64,000 nt of DNA, taken from assembly GCA_022457065.1 (NCBI GenBank), contig JAJGBQ010000004.1:4278001-4342000 (forward strand), in the 5' to 3' direction. Within the stretch, counting starts at the first letter, position 1; each line of letters starts with the position of its first letter. Under the pieces are notes generated by a model. That model was not told the DNA's origin and did not search any database. It was given only the letters and a program-made list of their open reading frames with translations. Shown here in pieces: positions 1 to 10,812 of the stretch. Source of the stretch: Curvularia sp. ZM96. Taxonomy: Eukaryota > Ascomycota > Dothideomycetes > Pleosporales > Pleosporaceae. A program made the position numbers and the translations under genes.

Positions 1-883
1 GGTTCATGGCTGAGGATTGTTGGTCTTGGATTTGTTGGTCCAAGCCCTGGTCGTATAATCGCCGCTTGGTGGTGGACCGGCTCAGATCTGGGGAGGTGAC
101 CGGGGTCGAGGAGGCGGCAACAGAGTTGGCGCCTTGGGAGGCTATGGAAGTTGCCGCAGTCGAGGTGCGTGTATTGGACGGGCCAGAATTTGTGGAAGAC
201 GTGGTTTCCCTCTTCCGACTGAGCTCTGTAGGACTGGACGGTTCCGAGTTCTGACTCTCTTCGTATTCTTTCTCCTCGTCCTCTTCTGCCTGTTTCCGTA
301 TGCGCTCCTTCTCCTCTAGTCGTAGGCGTTGATAGGCTGACAGATTGACATCGTCTTCATAGAGGGTACGTCCAGTGCCTTTTGAGTTTGTGTTTGAAAT
401 GACGTAGATCTTCTGACGTCCGCCAAACAAGATGTTGCCCTCGCCGGGTCTTGCACGGCTCATGACACTGGTGTAGCCTTCTTCGTCTCTGCCGCTGTGG
501 ATGGACTCGGTGGGTTCAGCGACAGACGTAGACGGTCGGTTGACGGAGCTGTGGAGCGAGGATACTTCAGCAATGTCGGAAAGGCCTCCGGGAACGAAAC
601 CAAACTCGTGGAGACGGGATTGGCGTTTGGGTTGGAGCACGCTGTCGTCGCTTGCTTTGCCTAGCAGTGATGAAGGGTCATCCTGCTCTTTCAGCATGCT
701 AAAGCGTGTGGACAGACTGGGCAGGATCAAACTGGTGCGGAAGTCGTCCGCTTTTGGGAGTACCGTGTTGAGATCGAACTCTGGCTTTGGTTCTTCCTCC
801 TGGCCCTTTTTGCCCTTTTTGCCTTTCTTTCCGGCAGCCACGTCGTCGCCGCCATCCTTTTTCCTGTTCAGCCAGCGGTTCAT
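1..883 (-). CDS. Conserved fungal protein of unknown function (C-terminal part outside window)
   Basis: An uninterrupted minus-strand reading frame runs from an ATG at 883 past the window edge, giving at least 294 residues. The N-terminus is very basic (a lysine/glycine-rich stretch at residues 7-28). A more ordered segment follows at about residues 36-60 and then a serine-rich region. Around residues 190-215 there is a charged, probably helical stretch rich in Glu, Arg and Lys, then low-complexity Ser/Thr sequence up to the edge. I do not recognise a catalytic domain or signal peptide. The ordered N-terminal segment feels like a family conserved across Pezizomycotina, but I cannot name it. 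The frame is real by length and absence of stops; function is unknown. Confidence 0.72.
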   Translation of the reverse strand, partial: MNRWLNRKKDGGDDVAAGKKGKKGKKGQEEEPKPEFDLNTVLPKADDFRTSLILPSLSTRFSMLKEQDDPSSLLGKASDDSVLQPKRQSRLHEFGFVPGGLSDIAEVSSLHSSVNRPSTSVAEPTESIHSGRDEEGYTSVMSRARPGEGNILFGGRQKIYVISNTNSKGTGRTLYEDDVNLSAYQRLRLEEKERIRKQAEEDEEKEYEESQNSEPSSPTELSRKRETTSSTNSGPSNTRTSTAATSIASQGANSVAASSTPVTSPDLSRSTTKRRLYDQGLDQQIQDQQSSAMN

Positions 884-3800
884 GGTGTCCTGGCAGGTAT
901 TAGCATATTGCGTGGGGGCAGTGCAACATAGGATACAACGGCAGTTGGTAGTGTTGGAGTGTTGCAGCTGCAGCGTTGGGAGTGATGTCTTACTGCTGGC
1001 AGCGATCACGCTGGTTGTAGGTGAGGGGGTGCAGGGTGACCAATCGTCGCTAGGCGGAAGGAGCGAGGAGGGCGAGGGTGAGGCAAGTCGGGCTCAAGCA
1101 GCAGGTGTCAACATGTAGTGGGGGAGGACGGCCGTAAGTGTCTTTTTTGTTGATGTTATCTCGTCTTGTGCGTGCGTGGGTGCGGTGAGGGCTGGTAGTC
1201 TCTTTTCCTTCTCTTTCTCTGCGGGTGTGGAATAGGAGCGTGCGGGCTGGGGGCACGGGACGAAAGTAAGGACGTCAAGTATAAACAATAGATTAGAAAA
1301 GGGCTAAGGAGCGTGAGTCGAGGGGATGGAACAGGCAAAGGCGAAGGAGCGGATGCACAGGCGCGCAGCGAAGTGCGGCGTGAAGAGAGGAAAGGAATGC
1401 AGCAGCAAGCAAGCAAGAAGCAGATCTCCCGACGACCGAAGAGAGGGCACAAGAAGCGGGTCGGCGTGGGTATTGGACAGTTTTTGCTCTGGGGGAGTGA
1501 CGGGCCCTGGGCGCGTCGAGCAGCGCCAAGGGCCAGGGTGGAATTGGGACTAGGCCAATTTCCGTGCCGCGCATGGGCGCCGGGGCGCCAGGGCCACGTG
1601 TGGCTCATTTGGCTCCTGCTCTTGTTCGCTCTTGCCTCTGCTATCGACAACGCGCCGGCCGGCAGGCGCCCCGCGCGCCCACGACGATGGGCAAGGCGGT
1701 TGGGCAGGGAGGCGCCGCTGCAGACCTGTTCAAACGCTCTGCGTTGCCCTGCTGCGCTGACTCGTCGCCTGACTGCAGCTGTCGGAAGACAGGCTCCCGC
1801 ATCCCCTAGAGCGACACGAGCAGCAGCAACAGTCACAGTCGCGGTCGCAGCAAGGCATGTCGTGGCGCCCGCGTAGAGGCGCCGCCACCAATCACATGGT
1901 GGCGGTACCTTGCAGGCCCTGGCGCATCTCCCCGACATGGTTTGACAGCCCGACGTTGCTTGTTCTGCGCGCGCTGCTTTTATTTTTCTACACGGCGTAT
2001 CTCAGCTGTGTTTCTTCTGCCCTGCCCGCAGCCAATCACACTGCCAATCTCCCCCCGGCAGCGATGGGAGCAGCAGCAGCAGCATCGGGACGCCCTCAGC
2101 ATCAGCGGACTCCAGGAGTGTCGTGGCGCTAGACCCGGAACGCATAATGAAGCGAACGAATCATCCGTAGCCCCGGTCCCGGTAGACTTTTATCGGTTCC
2201 CCTGGCCTAACCGCCTGCCGGCATCCCCTCGCTGTTGCGCGCGCTGCTCTACCATTCCACGGCATCCTGTGCAGCCATTGTACATAGGCTACTGTGCTCC
2301 ATGTACCACGACTGCCCATCACCGCGCCTCGAGCCTTGGCCTGCTTTGTTTCTGCTGCCACATACACGCGCCACCTCCTGCTGACCCTTCGCGAGCTGCA
2401 GCGCCCGCCACTGACTGGCAAGCCCCGAGTCGCGTCCTCAGCCCATGCCAGCCCCGTGCTCCTACCATGACGCTTATATCGTCAATAGAACCTTTATTCG
2501 GCCACGCTGCCCGAGTGTGATGGCCTCGAGTGGCTGCTGCACTGGCTCGGCCCTTTGCCCTCGTCCTGATGCTGCTGATGTTGCTGATAGTGTTTGCTGC
2601 TCCGGTATTATATGCAGATCCGTACTGTTTACGCACACGGATTCACACAAGCACACGCACACACGAATCGCGTCAGGCAGCGGCGCTCTCCTGGCCCTTC
2701 CGTCTCCAGGCGTTGAGCAGTTGCTACCAGTAACCTGCTCCAGGAGGGCAAGAGCGCCCTCGACGACCTGGCTCCGCGCCTGCCTCCCAAACAACCGCCC
2801 CCGCCCTGCGTGCACAGACCGCGAACCCGATCCAATCTCGTGGCTCCCGTCTGGCCTTCCTTACTTTTTCCTCGCAGCCATGACCTCACCCATCTGACCT
2901 GACGCACGTCTACCCCAGCTGCAAGGGAAATTACAAGGCCCTCTGGTCTATGGTTTCATCCTCACCACACGCCCTAGGCCAAATTGCCCTTCGACAACCA
3001 TCGACGCCTCACAGTCCGCTAGCACGCGACCAAGACGCGTTAACAAGTCCACCCATGCCCAACGCTCCGTTACACTTGGAGTTCTGGTTCTGGTTCGGCT
3101 TTTAAGGTTCAACGTCTAGTCTGGCCCGCCCTGGCATGACGGCTTCTCTCTCTAGTCCTCAACATCGGCCACTTCTCCGGTACTGGCCTTCTCAACCGCC
3201 CATGCTGAATGGCTGCATTCTCGTTGAATAGACGACGCTGCAATTTTTCTTTGTATCACGGCTTGCCCGCCATAACAACGACGTCAGCAACAAAGAACGC
3301 ATTGCGCTCGAGTCTTATCTTCCATGTTCACCCGTTGCGGTTTACGTCTCACCACACCTCCGGCCCGCATCTTGTCATCGGGTGGGGACCGTTCAACGCA
3401 TGCCACTGTTGCATCATACCTCCCAGCCAATACCTACCATGTACGCTACGCGCACGCTGTAAAGCAGGTGTGTGCTTGTATCTATCCCAACGCTAACCTC
3501 GCGTTGATTTCCGCCTTCTCATCAAATTCTAACACCACCACCACGCTGCCGATCGGCGACCGAGACGAGATTGCCACCTCAAATTTTTCTTACCTCATGC
3601 CTACCCACATTTTCGCTTGCGACTACACAATATCGGCTCGTTGAAAATTGTGCTCGTTTCCCCACAGCCGCGGGAGATGAGCTTCAAATCTTGCCCGACT
3701 TCGTGAAACAAGGTCTACAGGGGTCCCAAGACCCCTGCGACGATCATCAACCCCGGCTCGCCTTCCATGTCTTCCGATGCTTTCCAGAGCGCGGTTCCAT

Positions 3801-5078
3801 ATTGACCTTGATTTATTGTAATGAGCTTGCTCTACATAGTCATTGCCGCTGATGACGGTTTGATTTTTTTTTATCCGACACATGTGCCAGTTCCGTGACG
3901 AGATGGGACTAGCACACCCACGTGCTTCTATCCTCTCTCTCCATAACAAACATCTCGCTTCATCCAAAAATACTACTTCTGCCAGTACCACGTGCACTGG
4001 CTACAACAATACAAAACAACTAGACCACCCTCGAGCCCCCACCCTTCACTGCCCGCCTAACCCGCCCTGTGCCTGTGCCGCTTACTCCATGCCTCCCGTT
4101 CCCATTCCAGCGGAACCGAGTACATCGTCGGTCCTAGGCAAACATACATGACACACGCGACCAATACCTCCAACACTAGAACCAGAAAAGGACAGCCGCT
4201 GCAAAGTACTAAACTACCTTTTCCCATCCCTCTTTCCCATTCACGTTCCTACGCCCTACTCCACCTCCACACAAATACCCCAGGATCCGCTGTCTACTAC
4301 ACCTTCCCGCTGTCGGCCCGACTTTGCCACAGATAGATGACAGTGATACCACAATGTGGGTAGCACGACTAGACTAGCAGGTACATAAGGAGTACATGTA
4401 TAACTACCAGAGACTAAGAACATGGATCAGTCCATGTGCAAACTATCGACTACACCCACCCACACACCCATACATACATGGTCGGGAGATTGTTGCGGGA
4501 AGAAAGGGGCATGGCAAACAAACGAGCATCATGGTAGATGAGCAAGAGGAAACATGGGAAATGAAGAATTACAGGACCTGCGATTGGAAGATGAAGACGG
4601 CATCTTCTGGAATCTGTCTGCATATCGACATGGTAACAAACACAAAAGAGTAAAGGAGTAAAAAGAAGAAACAAGATGATATTTTACACTGACTCTCTCT
4701 CTCTCTCTCTCTTAAAAAAAAGACGAGAGAGATCGTTCCACTGAAACCACAAACTCCGATACAACGCCCCTTTGCAGACAGGACCCATAGTCAAAGTCCC
4801 TAATCAAGACAGACACCAATACCATGTTCGTTGTGTCATTGTCTCCACCTAGTAACCACATGATTTCGTAGCTTGCCCATCAAGTCCAGATCCCAGAAGA
4901 AGGAAGAAAAAATAGAAAATTTGGCCCACAGAGTGAAACACCGTCATCACCGTTGTGCCCCATACCCAAACTTGGCCGAGCCAAACCGCTCATATCGAGA
5001 GTCTTCAACAGCACCACCAGCACCACCACCTACTACAACATTACTTGTAGCAACACCGCTAGGATCTGGCCAGGCATT
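884..5078. other. Long gene-less interval (4.2 kb)
   Basis: No convincing gene is seen on either strand. Open frames here (for example a 260-codon minus frame at 1156-1938) are Arg/Pro/Ala-rich and overlap frames on the opposite strand, as expected of GC-rich non-coding DNA. The left part must hold the promoter of the minus-strand gene ending at 883; the right part (about 4700-5078) should be 3' UTR of the next minus gene. From about 2600 to 4400 the plus strand is pyrimidine-rich, resembling the long 5' leaders of genes elsewhere in this window, yet no plus-strand gene follows. Confidence 0.6.
4693..4712. repeat. (CT)10 microsatellite
   Basis: Ten perfect CT units directly followed by an A-run, in the presumed 3' flank of the minus-strand coiled-coil gene. 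Confidence 0.95.
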
Positions 5079-7646
5079 CTACTCCTTTCCACCTCCCATG
5101 CGTTCAATGTTCGACATCAGCCGGCTCTTGCTACCGCTCATGCTGCGGTTTAACCCACTTGCTGGCTGATACTTGAGACCACTGCCTGGTGTCCGTAGCC
5201 CAGATGGCTTGCCTACATTGCTACTGCTACTGCCACTGCGCTCGTGCATGGCTCCCGGTCGTCCGCTTCCAACAGCTGATGTGGGACGCGCTGGAGCGCC
5301 CGCAAGGAAGCCCGTGTTGCGCATGGCTTGCTGCTGTGGAGGCCCTCGTTGATAAGCTGATTGCTGAGGCGCGGCTGGTGGTTGTGTTTGGCGTTGTGGT
5401 TGTTCTTGTGGCTGCTGCTGTTGAGGTGCAGCACGTGGTTCTGAGCTCATCTGTGAGCGACGCAGATCTTCTTGTTGCAACTCCTCCATCTTCTCTCCGC
5501 ACATGGACAACATTTGCTCGGCTGCTGCTACCAGTTCACCCTTCTCAACTCGCTCGGCCTCCAAGTCCTCCACAAGAGCATCGTGTGACTTGCGAAGTGA
5601 CTTGAGTTCAGACTGCAGACCTGCGAGTTTGGCCTTGAGATTTTCAATTTCGGCTCTCTGTGCCTCGAGCATCTGTGCATCTTCTGCGTTCCGTGTGGAC
5701 TTTGAGGGTGACGCCTCTTGGGTCTCGTCGCCGTCTTGTTGTCCAGAAACAGTCTTGGACAAAGTGTTATTGCGCTTCTTCTCTGCTTCTTCGACTTGGC
5801 GTTCGAGTCCCACAATCTGCAGTTTGAGTTCTTTGCACCGCTCATCAGCCTTCCGCTGGTAGTTGTCCTTCAGTGCCTTGATCTTCTTCTCGTGCTTAGC
5901 CTTGTAAGCTGTGTGGAGATCGCGTGCCACTTCGTTGACCTTCTCGGCAATGGCGGCCTGGCATTCGAGTTCAGAGTAGATCTTCTTGTCGCCAGCCTCA
6001 TCGTTGCTGATAAAAGTCGTCATATCCACGTTCTTGCTTTCAGCTTCAATGACCTTGGTCTCCAGTTCAGAAGATCGGGTTTCGGCTTCTTCGGCACGCT
6101 TCTCAGCGTCGGCTAACCTGGCATACAGCTCCTCGCGCTCGGCGTCGTTGCGGGCCATCTCAGCTTGAACGTCCTGCAGTAGCCTCTGGACCTCTTCACC
6201 TTTGGATTTCCAGTCTACCATCTGTGTTTCGGCGTACTCGCGAGCGGAGCGCTCCTCACGTACAGTTTCCTGTGCTTCGCCCACACGGCGCTCAGCATCC
6301 GAGATAGCCCGGGAAAGCGCCTCAATCTCAGCTTCCTTTCCTGATAAACTGGCGGTAAGGGATGATATTTGAGACTGGAATTGAGACTTGACAGACTCCA
6401 GCTCTCTGATGGTCACCGTCGGCAGAGATCGGGGTGTTGGTGGCGGAGGCAGCTCAAAATCCAAGAGATTGAGCATTTGGCGGCTCTGATTTGGTGTCGC
6501 AGGCACGTTCGCTCCACCCTTAGCAGGCGATCGTTGATTTTGATAATAGGAGCGGAGGCTTGATTCCTTGCTAGACTTGCTAGGCGACGTTTGCGAACGA
6601 CCGGAAGAACCGCTGCGGGAGCTCGAAAAAGACTCTATTTGAGCAGTAAAGTCCAAGAGCAAATTTGTGGTGTCGTTGTCTTTGTAGGTTCGGCGTGGTG
6701 TGGGACTGGGCGTTTGTTCGGTGCGGCGAGCAGTTGAAGGTGTCATCTGAGCACGAGGGCGCGGTGTAGCCTGTGGGTTTTGTTAGATTGGCACTTGGTG
6801 ACTCTGTATATGGTATACGTACATCCAGCGCGTCCTGTTTTGCTGGGCTGTTTCTGAGAGCTGCAAACTTGGTCATGTCAATTCCTGGCATCTCGGAGAA
6901 TGTGCTGAAGCAGCTATCGTCGATATCCAGCGAAGTGGCTTCCGGACCATCGGGATGCATGTATGTGCTGTCCAGGCCCGAGTCGAGATCGAAGTCGGTA
7001 TTCTGGTGACTTTGCCTTTTAACACTTCCGCTTTCCTTTGGTGTATCCATAAAGTTCATGGCGGCAATCAAGCCTTCATTGTCGCGCAACACACGCGTCT
7101 TGAGGGGAGAAGAAGCTGGCCGTTTTGATGGAGTGACTGATATCTCGGGGACTTGGTCTGCCAACGACAGCTTGCGCTGCACTGTTTCGGGCGACGAGGC
7201 GTGGAAAGATTTGGAGGGCGACCGGCTTTTGCGAGAGACACTGTTCATTGGCGAGCCAGACCGCTCTGCAGCGGATTCTCTGACGGGAGAGACACTTGTC
7301 TTGGGGCTCGCAGCACTGGGGCTGCGTGCAACGCCCTCGAAATCATCCATCAGGTTCTTCACTGGCGAAGTCTTCATGGGACTTGTACGGTCTCTGAGCA
7401 CAGATTTTTCTCTGGTGAAACCTTGAACGCAGACTGGGTAACGTTGGTGTCCAAGTCGACCAGCGGCTTGACAGGTGTGTGTGCTGCGTCTGGCGCAACA
7501 TTTTCGCGGTCGTCGTCTTCGATATGCGCAACAAAGGGAGAGGAGGGCGGGTCGTGGAAGGCCATGTCGATGTCGTCTTCGATGACTATCGAATCCGAGT
7601 ATGTGTTTGACTTTTCGGGCGACATAGTTGGCATTGGTTCTTCCAT
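5079..7646 (-). CDS. Coiled-coil protein resembling SnaD-type spindle-pole/nuclear-migration proteins
   Basis: The main exon is 5079-6770. A 52-nt intron (6771-6822, donor GTACGT, acceptor CACAG) joins it in frame to an upstream exon beginning at or above the ATG at 7646. The N-terminal third is Ser/Thr-Pro rich with many SP and SPxK sites, as in CDK-regulated cytoskeletal proteins. A long coiled coil follows (roughly 350 residues of heptads rich in Glu, Lys and Gln). The C-terminus is Gln/Pro-rich and ends in a basic Ser/Arg tail. This layout resembles Aspergillus SnaD, a spindle-pole-body protein that suppresses dynein mutations; the match is by memory of style. The upstream exon changes frame near 7405-7409 (five A on the coding strand): either an unrecognised intron or a one-base indel. 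A further 5' exon is possible, because an acceptor (CACAG) sits at about 7668-7672. Confidence 0.6.
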
Positions 7647-8022
7647 GTCTGTGACTGGAACTGTCGAGCCTGTGGGTGATTAGTGCAGCGTTTGGGAATG
7701 TTGGTCTTGTGTTGTGGTGCGTTGTTTACATGTCCGTGCACATTGTTGCCCCTTCCCAACTTGGTAACCCCCGGTTTGACCGACGGACAGAAGGTTGGCA
7801 AAACCATCAACGATGCGTTGAGTTTTGTAAAAAAGAAACACATGGTGCAGAAAAGTGTATGCAGGGGCATTGTGGAAATGGGTTGATAGAAATAGTCTCA
7901 ATGACCACGCATCGAATATGCGTGTCTCTTACATCTCCCGCCGTGCCTAACAGCGGGGTCAACATGTCTATAAATGGATCGTCTAAACTTTTCTAGCTAG
8001 AAACAATCAACAGCAGAGATGT
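7647..8022. other. Intergenic, 376 bp
   Basis: Lies between the start of the SnaD-like gene and the end of the VPS9 gene, both on the minus strand. It may contain a 5' exon or leader of the former; nothing else seen. Confidence 0.5.
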
Positions 8023-10280
8023 TCAATGATTGATTGCTGCCTTCAATGCCCCAGCTAGTCTTTGGTACTCCTTCAACAATTCATCTACTTCCTTCAGCTT
8101 CAAATCTTGTGCGTCTTTAGCTTCAAGAAAGCGCTTCACGGGCGGTGGCGTCTTCTTCAACTGCTCTAAAGCGGCAATTGCCTTTGCTCCTTTTTCGTCG
8201 GGCGCAGGCATTTCCGCTGTTGTTGTTCGACTGAGTGGTTCGGGTGAAGGACTTGTCTTTGGCGGTTCCTGGCTCGGCGAAGAGACAACCGGTGTGCTGC
8301 TGCTGCTGACAGCACGTGCAAAACGGGGCAGTACGTTCATGCTGGAGAACCGGTTCAGGGGGTTGAAATTATTGCCCATATTGCGAAGAGAATCAACGGC
8401 GGAAATGTTATTCGGTGGCGGAGGTTCTGTTTTGGCTGGTGCAGGCGACGGTGTCTTATCTTCTGCGCTTGGTGCAGACGTAAAAGTGACTCGTCGTCCG
8501 CTGCTGCTACCACCCGACCTAGTTGAGTCGACACTACGATCTCTGATTTGCCTCTTGCCGCCAAAGATATCAGCCATCTTGGCGTCCAGCCCTTTGCTAA
8601 TGTTCTCGGGTGCCTCCTCGCCTTGAATCGAACTCGCGGCGCTGACACTCAGATTATCGTCGTCGGCATATGCGCGAGTGGGAGAATTGACAAGCTTCCT
8701 AGCATCTTCCAACGTCTTGGGAAGTTCTGGCTGTGCTTGCGTCGGACCGTTGGGGTTCTTTTCCTTGAGACCACCGAAGAAGAATTTGAAGCTTGTGTCA
8801 AGGGTGGTGTTGATCCTCCCAAGGGCTTGATCCGCAGAGTCTAAGATTGAGTCGCGCACCGCATCAGAGGCAGCCTCGATCTTGTTGGTCTGTGTTTGTA
8901 TGAGATTGCTCAAGCGGCGTTGGGCTTTGGTCGTCGTAGGGCTTGATGGTTCCTTTGGCGCGGTTTTGCTGGTTGGGGTGGCGGGTGTTTGGATGAGATC
9001 TGGGGCATCTGATAAACCTAATGGCATAGGCGTGATCTCTGATTTGGGCGTCCCAGGTCTTGATTCTGGCTTTCCAGAAGCAGTCTCTTCGGAACGTAGC
9101 GAGGAAAGGTCAACAGTTTCTAGAAACGAGATGGCTGCCTCCAGATTGACCAGACAGTAGGCTGTTTCGCCATCCATCCGACTCGAGGCACGGAAGCGGT
9201 GGATAAAGTTCAGGTCACTTATGACGTTGAGGTGAACGGGTGGCATAGTGATGAGTGCATAGATGAGGGTTGGAAGAATTTCATCTGCAGACGAGGTGGC
9301 AGGAAAGATCTTGGACAGTGCTTCGACAATGGATTTGTGCGTAGCAGTTAGGTGCTGTACTTTGCCGAGGGGGTACTTTTCGTCGTTCATTTTAAGCAAG
9401 TCTTCCCGCGCTGCAGACAGGTACTCTCGAATCTCAGGTTCCTTCTCTTTAGCTTTCTGGCGCTCTTCCTCTGTCAATTCCTCGCCAGTCATCAGGAGCT
9501 CCTGCAGCCCGATACCCACCAGCGAGAGAGCTGCTGTTCTTGACCTGAGTTTGTGGTCTCTCTCCTCGTCGTCGGTACTTCTGTGCCGCCATATCTTTTC
9601 GTAAACCTTCTCACACACTGCCCGCTCGACAGCCTCCTCAAGGGCCAATCGTTTGACCTCGAGCGCTTTTCTTGCCTTCTTGCGGTCGGCCATTTCGGTT
9701 GCGCTCAACATTTGCTGTTCCCCTGATGGATCACTTCCCTTCCGTATTGATCCGGGCTTGCTCGATGGAGCGGCATTCTTTTTCGAATCGGCGACGAAAG
9801 ATTCGCTTGTCAGCCGGGCTGACAGTGTTGCTATGTGTGTATTTATCTTGGAAGAAGCACGGCCGTAGAAGTCTTGGAACAGCTCGCCGAGGGCATCGGC
9901 GGACAGCGGTGTGGGATGTACTCTGGCGGTCAGGGACTCAAGGAATCTACGTGCGCGTCAGAAGCCCATCTAAAGCGTACGGGTACCGATAGATACCTCT
10001 CAGTCAAGCTGCGAATCTCTATGGGCAGCTCCTCGAATGTGTCTGGTGCCTTGGACTCTTGACCGTCTTCCTCTTCATCCTCGACTTTCTTCGCAAACAC
10101 ATCTCCCTCGGTGGATTCATCCTCCTCTGGCACCACGGCAGCCTTCAGGGGATCCAGCATATCTGGTGAGTGCGTTCCTTGCAATGTGCTTGCGCGGCTT
10201 CGGGACAGCGGGCTTTTTGGGGCAGTCTCAAGACGTGTAAAAGAACGTGAAGGATGGAGGTTCTTGGGACGGTCGGCCAT
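8023..10280 (-). CDS. VPS9-domain protein, Muk1-type Rab5 guanine nucleotide exchange factor
   Basis: Two exons, complement(8023..9946, 9997..10280), with a 50-nt intron (donor GTATCT, acceptor CGTAG), give 735 residues. At about residues 270-385 there is a VPS9 domain: the stretch ADEILPTLIYALITMPP carries the conserved Asp, and GETAYCLVNLEAAISFLE the conserved Tyr, that in Rabex-5 and Vps9 push out nucleotide from Rab5-class GTPases. The region before it is helical, as in the helical bundle of Rabex-5. After it comes a long disordered Ser/Pro-rich segment and a short C-terminal helix. No CUE ubiquitin-binding domain is visible, so the protein resembles yeast Muk1 more than Vps9. It should act on endosomal/vacuolar trafficking. 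It is divergently transcribed from ATG15, 532 bp away. Confidence 0.85.
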
Positions 10281-10812
10281 GGTGAGGACGGCGGTGGTAG
10301 TATATATTGGTAGAATGTATCAGGGGACTCCAAGTGTGTCGTGTGCCGGCATCGAGAGGAAGAATGGTGAAACTTGTGTCGACTACATACGCTCACGTCA
10401 TGCGGCGGCACTTCCGCGAGCACCGGGCGGCGTCTGGATCCTGATGCGGCGAGACGTCCAAGACATGCAAAATGACGGGGAGTTGCTGTAGCGGGGAGAG
10501 GAGCGAGAGCTAGCGAGCAGCCGTGGTGAGGTTTGGCGGATTGGCGTGTGATTGGCGCGCGATAGCGGTGGGGGGAGTTGAAGCTATCCGGAGCTTGCAG
10601 TCGCTATCGATCCCCCCCGCACGTGCAAGTGCGTCCCAAGTGCATGCAAGTGGCGGCCGCCAGCGCGTCTGGGGTCAAGTGAACCACGGATCGTCATAGA
10701 TGCATGTGCTTGCATAGAGACAGCCGCAACTCCCCTGCTCCGAGCTACCACGCGTCTTCATCCTTTCTTCTTCTCTGGATACTGCAGTCTTTACCATCAC
10801 GTTTCTTACAAC
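10281..10812. promoter_or_regulatory. Shared promoter between VPS9 gene and ATG15
   Basis: A 532-bp divergent intergenic region between two start codons. It contains a CACGTG E-box at 10620-10625 followed by short related CAAGTG/GTGCAAG words up to about 10652. Both products act at the endosome/vacuole, so joint control is plausible but not shown. Confidence 0.5.

Noticed and set aside
1156..1938. 260-codon minus-strand open frame
   Set aside because: Arg/Ala/Pro-rich composition typical of GC-rich non-coding DNA, overlapping long frames on the other strand, and no recognisable motif.
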